Below the pieces are notes generated by a model. The model made no database searches. It was not told where the DNA came from and was given only the letters and a program-made list of their open reading frames with translations. The translations under genes were made by a program, and so were the position numbers. DNA of 64,000 nt from Turbatrix aceti. Its lineage: Eukaryota; Nematoda; Chromadorea; Rhabditida; Panagrolaimidae. The stretch is taken from contig OZ017766.1 in the NCBI GenBank assembly GCA_963969345.1, positions 6,200,001 to 6,264,000 on the forward strand. The letters are read 5' to 3'. The stretch's first letter is position 1; the number at the start of each line of letters is the position of its first letter. Positions 59,153-64,000 of the stretch are shown piece by piece.

Positions 59153-59909
59153 TTATGTCCTCGTCATCGCTGTCCGAGATGGAGTACAGCGACAAGATTT
59201 CAAATTCGCCTTCGTTTGAGTCGTGCGTGATAGCATTGATTTCCGGTTGTTCTTCGATGTTTTGCTTGAGAGCTTTTAGATTCGCGAGTTCAATTTGAAG
59301 AAGGTCGTTTTCGGGATTCGCTGCGAGGGCCCGTTCAGTCTCTTCGATGAGGAGGTCCGCTTGTCGACATTCCTCCTCTTGTTGCTTCTGGCGCTGCGAT
59401 GGTTTCGAGTCCATGTCATTCACGAGTAGTGGGATTATGCAAGCGGGTTCTTCGATTTTCTGGATTTCTTTTCGTAATTGGCTTGTTGTGTATCGCAATT
59501 CTGTTTCCGTGTCCTTGATTCTCAAATTTATCTCTTCGTAGCCGGCCTTTCTTTCAAATATTTCCTCGTTTGTCGTCCTTCGCACTTCTTCACTTTTCTC
59601 CTCCATCGTCGTCATCCTTTCTTCTAGCTTCTTGATTTTCTTTTTCAGTTCCGTGTTTTCTTTACGCCATTTTTCTGCTTCGTCCATGAGCTCATCCCAT
59701 TTATTCATAAGTGCCGTATTATTCTCCACTGTGCTTTTCTCCAATTCCTTCGATCCCCGGGCCATCCTTGTTAGTTCGATCGATACTTCTTTTTCCAGTT
59801 TTTGACAATTTTCAATTACATCGTTGACGTGGCCTGCCAGTTCTTTGATGGACTTCGGAGTGGTCGAAATGTGACCAAATAGAGAGGGTGTGAACGGAGG
59901 GTCAGACAT
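59091..59909 (-). CDS. coiled-coil N-terminal gag-like ORF, 272 aa
   Basis: The ATG at 59909 follows a run of about 13 A. The protein is largely charged coiled coil (WRKENTELKKKIKKLEERM and similar heptads), then an acidic segment SISDSDDED before an A7 run (59148-59154). In this frame it continues with an Arg-rich tail to a stop at 59091. In the +1 frame the acidic character continues and leads into the gag/pol frame. It most likely forms the N-terminal part of gag, either as a separate product or by frameshift. Coiled coils in gag usually support multimerisation; that is inference. Confidence 0.75.
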   Translation of the reverse strand: MSDPPFTPSLFGHISTTPKSIKELAGHVNDVIENCQKLEKEVSIELTRMARGSKELEKSTVENNTALMNKWDELMDEAEKWRKENTELKKKIKKLEERMTTMEEKSEEVRRTTNEEIFERKAGYEEINLRIKDTETELRYTTSQLRKEIQKIEEPACIIPLLVNDMDSKPSQRQKQQEEECRQADLLIEETERALAANPENDLLQIELANLKALKQNIEEQPEINAITHDSNEGEFEILSLYSISDSDDEDIKKRRARRRRNPVRRRPSISH

Positions 59910-60164
59910 TTTTTTTTTTTTTGTAATCGAAATTCCGAAAATAATTTTCAGTATAGACTTTTGCAAAATTAAAGTTCAATTCGGATAGACTTTTTGTTTT
60001 TCGAAAAAGAATAAATAAAATACAATTCAATTCACTTAGATCACAAAAGGTGAAAAAAAAAAAGGGGGGGGGGGGAACTTCCGGAAGGTAGGGACAACTT
60101 ATATAGAAAGAAAAAAAAGAAAACGGTTAAACCAACTGTTTGCGGGAGGAGCTGGTCCTGCGGT

Positions 60165-60182
60165 CGATTGGTCGTGGCACCA
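60165..60182 (-). other. putative primer-binding site
   Basis: TGGTGCCACGACC begins 3 nt inside the 5' LTR on the minus strand, as expected for complementarity to a tRNA 3' end (CCA). I could not name the tRNA; the part corresponding to the T-loop does not follow the usual consensus. Confidence 0.65.
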
Positions 60183-60185
60183 AAA

Positions 60186-60766
60186 TGTTACGTCCTCGTG
60201 TTAGGTGAGCGTGTGTGCGTAATCGATCAATTCAAAGAGCAGGGTTTATCTCAAACTTGGGTAATTAAACCTCACGATATAAAAGATATACAAAAAAAAA
60301 TAGGAACACGGTTAATACAATATATAAAAAAATAGTTCGAGCCACGGCGGGGGATGGAGAGGAGAAGGCAAACAAAAGGCAACAAATAAAAAAAAGAAAC
60401 GAAAAGAAACGAACGGGGAAAAGCGGAGGGGTTGAATTTGAATTCTGAGCCGGGAGGAGACACCGGCGCCCTTTATAAGTGTACGGAGCTGGAGCCGGGA
60501 AGGGCCTGGAGAAGTTAGCTTGGGGCGGTGTGAAGTTAGCTTGGGGGCGGTGTTGATGATGACGGCGCAGTGGGGGTTGGTGGCGCACCGTGGGAATTTC
60601 CGGTGTTGATGATGACGGCGCAGTGGTGGAATTTCCGGTGCGGCCGCAAAATACACCGCGCATTTCCCACTGCGTCACCGCGCATTTTCCCACTGCGTGG
60701 CGTGGGAGTGACGGAGTGACGACGGAACGTTGTTACGAGTGACGACGTAACGTTACAAACGTTACA
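60186..60766 (-). repeat. 5' LTR of the retroelement
   Basis: 581 bp, matching the 3' LTR apart from one A in a homopolymer. It carries the TATAAAG box at 60471-60477 (minus strand), likely driving element transcription leftward. Confidence 0.95.
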
Positions 60767-60771
60767 AAAAC

Positions 60772-62330
60772 AAATTTATGAAACTGACTGATGAATATTA
60801 TGAACTATAAAATGTGTACCGTAGTAATAACCTCTAAAATTGTAATGAACGTCAACATTTGTTTTTGTTTGCGCTTGAATGACAAATTTCTCATTTTTAC
60901 CGTTGATGAAATGTAAAAAAAAACGAAGTGTGCGGAAAAGTACAAACTTATCAACAAATATTAAATAAATTGCCACCTGGTAAAGGCACACTGTTTTTTG
61001 TCTGGCGCTGTTAATTGCTTCTCATAACACCTGGGTTTTTTGGTCGAACACACCTGATGTCACCTTCAAAGTAGTACCATTTTTTTGTATGTATTTTTTT
61101 GTTGCAAAAAAAGCGAAACGCCATTTTCTTATTTTTTTCCCGCTGAGATTTTAGCAATTATCGTAGCGTGCCCGGAAAAGTAATGACGGTCACAAAAAAT
61201 TGTAATAGAACAAAAATACAAGCGCGGGCGTTAAAAGTTGATGTTTGAAAAACAGTTCAAGTTGAAAAAAAAAGTTTATTTGGCGTATTTTTTTTCAAAT
61301 TTGAGATTTTTTTTGCATTTGTCCATTTTTTTGTTACCGAAAAAAATAAACAATTGCGTCAAGTTCCTCCTTTCCTGCCTTCTAGAACGTCTTAGAAGCC
61401 TGTAAGCGATCTTCCTGCTTTAACCAAGTCTGAGGGGTTATCCCAGAAAATCCTCTTTAGTCCAGAAAGGAGGCGGAGACTGGCTACCAGGCACAAACGC
61501 AAAAACGCATACCAAATTCGTTTTCGTTTTCGTATTCGTATTCGTATTCATCCCTCCCCCTTGCCCGTGATGCAACCAACAGGCAGGGTCGTTATCGCAT
61601 TCTGGTCACGCTCAGATGCCTTTGGTGTTTCCCTCCCTCCACGTGAAGAGGTCGGCGGTCGGAGGTTATCAAATTGGGATTCATCCTGTCATGTAGGCTT
61701 TGAGTTGAGCGGTTGGCATGTCAAATACCCTGGTGGGGTACTGTACACCTCGGAAGGGTACATAAGTTGGAATTTTCGAGTTTATTCTTTGCATTTTGTT
61801 TGAAAAGTAAAAATTTATTTGGAGGATAAAAATTTAAAATTAATATATTTAAATAGTTTTTTTTTTGCTTTGAAAACAAACAAAATTTAAAATTTCATTC
61901 CTCATCGAATACAGAATTTTTAAAAACACTTTTTTCTCCCATTTAACGGTCACGTACATATTTTTTCTACACCGACGGCAGGCTAGCGTGTAATGCGTTT
62001 CGTTGCCCATGTCCCCCACCCCGTGTCCAGTCATTTTGCACTTCCGTGTAGAAATTTGTCACTGCGTGATTTGACAAAGCCTATATAGGCTTAAACCAGA
62101 GCGCCGTGTTGTGTGTATGTACGACGTTTTTGTTGTTTTAGAGAGACTACACTAAAACTACAGTCGACGGTTGCTTTTTTGCCTTTTAAAAAAAGGGGAC
62201 GATACAAACACTCGCTAATACCGGCATAATCCCCTTTTCTTGGTTGTGTTGGTTGTCTAACTAACTAACTAACTAACTAATCCCGTCCATTCACTCACAC
62301 ATTCATTCCTTCCTTCGCTCTTGAGAAAAT
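60772..62330. other. gene-poor region right of the retroelement
   Basis: No coding signal. It continues the AT-rich desert interrupted by the insertion. A CTAA microsatellite of about five units lies at 62257-62280, just before the candidate exon that follows. Confidence 0.45.
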
Positions 62331-62405
62331 ATGAAAACTCTGTCGATTCACAATACGATGCCATCGACGAACAAACACTCTCTCTGCGTTGCTAATTTGT
62401 TGGAG
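62331..62405 (+). CDS. candidate first coding exon of an unidentified gene
   Basis: ATG at 62331 starts 25 codons (MKTLSIHNTMPSTNKHS then LCVANLLE) ending in a GTAATT donor at 62406, phase 0. Codon use is balanced and the ORF stops being coding-like immediately after the donor. The ending VANLLE is reminiscent of N-termini of some homeodomain factors (F-S-V-x-x-L-L), a weak resemblance only. Any further exons would be beyond the window. The phase matches the candidate exon at 45848-45940, so they could be alternative first exons of one gene. Confidence 0.38.
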
Positions 62406-64000
62406 GTAATTTTTTTTTCGTTTCTTGGAACGAAATTGAACTAAAATTTATTGGATGATCAAAAAAAAATTATACGAGTTTCCATTCAATGTCAAAAAAA
62501 TACCCCAGAAAACCGTTTTAGAGTACTAAAAAAATGTTTTCCTGGTTCCAAAATAATTCATAGAAAAGACATTTGCGCTTGTTGTTGCAACAAAAATTCA
62601 CATGCATGAATCTACATAACTTTGTCTGTGAAAAAAAGAGGGGTAAATAAATAATTATCTTTTTACGTCACAGATGTTCTCATGAATCATGCAAGACTTT
62701 TTTGTCTGACAAACTTTTGAATACTAAATTTTTTAATAGTTTGGTGCCATCAAAGTTTCATCCATAAATGTATAATATTAGCTAAAGCACTTTAGAATCC
62801 ATCAGGTGTTCTTTTTTTTATGCAAATGAGGCCAAACAAAGGCTTTCGTACATATTTTTAGGCTCGCGCACCTCACCTCACCTTTCGTCCCGGTAAACGA
62901 GATTATCTGTCGGCAGATAAACGGGGTTTCCCTTGCCCGAGGTCTGTCGAATGTCAGAAAACGGCAAAAAGACGATAATCCCGTCTAAGCGCACGTAGAC
63001 GAGGGAAAAAAAAGAGCGCCTTCACCGGAGTATAGGGTGCTTCCTTCCCACTTTGTCGCGCTCTCTTCTTCGGTGGTGGTGTCTATTTCACACCTGGTGC
63101 ACTGCACTTTTGTCTCAATTTCGATTTTCGCTAACAAACATTAATGAAACTTGTCGTACTCTGCTCTGACTGATTACTGTACATTTACCTGTTTATCAGC
63201 CAGCGAAAGTTGCATTGCACCCTCCCACACCTGTTGTCCACCCTCTGGGACCCACCTCAAAGAAGCTGTACTACTCGGACGTGTTCATACATAAATATTT
63301 ACTAGTAAATATTTCAAAAAATTGTGTCTCCATGAAATAGCACAGAAAATCTTTCTGTGTCCTTATCCGCTATAACTATAGCTCGGGGCACAGCGGCGGT
63401 TGGTTGTGTGAACAAAAAACGACTGGACAGCTTTTGTCCGTTCCCCCCGGCATTTTCCATCTAAATGTCCAAGGTGCTTAAAAAAATTTTCAATTTTCTT
63501 TGAGGGGAGAAAAATTAATCGGGCAGAAGGAAAAGTAATATTAAAACACGTTCTGCGAGCCGATTTGGGATCGGCGACCCAGCTAATTTACACCTTCAAA
63601 TGTTTTGTGCCCAAGTTGTAGGGGGGCATATGGAAGGTTCCAAACGGGCTTTAAAAAATTTTCCAGATGCCGGATTCTGGAGCTAGGGCTTCTCGACTGT
63701 TTCGACGTCAAAATTTCAAACTGCTTCTAAAAATCTGATATTTGGCATACAGGGTAATCTTGGCACGAGAAATCGACTGGTGTATTTGGTTTTCTCAAAA
63801 AACACCTGACTTTTTTGAAAAAATTGATTTTTGTCGATTTACCTGTATTTACCGTCAAAAATTGGCTGCGGCGTCCAGGAGAGAACTCCACGGGAAGTTT
63901 TGAAGCCGGAATCGGATAGTCCATCTTTTTAGACGTCGAATGAGGTATAACACGAAAAAAAATCGATACTATATTTTGACCATCCTTGGGTTTGAATGGC
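62406..64000. other. gene-poor region to window end
   Basis: No gene recognised. Possibly the first intron of a gene starting at 62331. Contains several short GC-richer blocks (about 62880-63060) without coding character. Confidence 0.4.

Larger units (their letters stand above)
51828..60766 (-). mobile_element. full-length Ty3/gypsy-type LTR retroelement with internal envelope-like gene
   Basis: Two LTRs (582 and 581 bp, TG...CA) flank an 7.8-kb interior on the minus strand. A 5-bp duplication, aaaac, lies at 51823-51827 and 60767-60771. A primer-binding site starts 3 nt inside the 5' LTR and a polypurine tract abuts the 3' LTR. Coding order is coiled-coil/gag with zinc knuckle, envelope-like glycoprotein, two retropepsin domains, RT, RNase H, integrase. 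Integrase after RNase H places it with Ty3/gypsy and retroviruses. Size and single long frame recall the C. elegans element Cer1 (from memory). Near-identical LTRs and almost unbroken frames indicate recent insertion. Confidence 0.93.

Overview
This window is nuclear DNA from a nematode, most likely a rhabditid. Introns are short, AT-rich and end in TTTCAG. There are four chemoreceptor genes that look like class SRE, and several starts sit just after splice-acceptor-like signals suited to spliced-leader trans-splicing. Long A/T homopolymers are everywhere. I could not fix the genus.

Layout. 1-2552 holds one doubtful small ORF. 2553-5443 is a complete hAT DNA transposon with perfect 12-bp ends, an 8-bp target duplication and an intact 8-exon transposase. 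6051-22487 is the conserved core: a TMEM144-like membrane protein (-), a PP1-type phosphatase (-), an FBXW9-like F-box/WD40 protein (-) and, divergent from it, the full CPSF1 (CPSF160) gene (+, 10 exons, 1454 aa). 23952-34040 is a tandem cluster of four intact SRE-like receptor genes (two pairs), interrupted by two large palindromic elements of 1.36 and 1.0 kb and a smaller relative. 34672-37615 is a secreted Cys-rich, Gln/Ala-repeat protein (-). About 37.6-51.8 kb and 60.8-64 kb are gene-poor; each holds one candidate 5' coding exon on + (45848-45940 and 62331-62405) that could belong to a gene continuing beyond the window.

The most unusual object is a full-length LTR retroelement on the minus strand at 51828-60766: 8.9 kb, LTRs differing by one base of a homopolymer, 5-bp target duplication. 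Its single long reading frame runs gag zinc knuckle, then an envelope-like glycoprotein (signal-like helix, seven or more N-glycosylation sequons, basic cleavage site, C-terminal membrane helix), then two tandem DTGA protease domains, then RT, RNase H and integrase. An envelope between gag and protease, not after integrase, plus the doubled protease, is an arrangement I do not recognise as standard. A coiled-coil N-terminal gag segment lies one frame away, joined at a run of seven A.

How it fits together: conserved housekeeping genes (mRNA 3'-end processing, phosphatase, ubiquitin-ligase adaptor) sit beside a fast-changing chemoreceptor cluster with signs of gene conversion, intron loss, a shared GC-AG intron and palindromic insertions. 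All exon boundaries were deduced by eye from frame continuity, splice signals and family knowledge; no searches were run.
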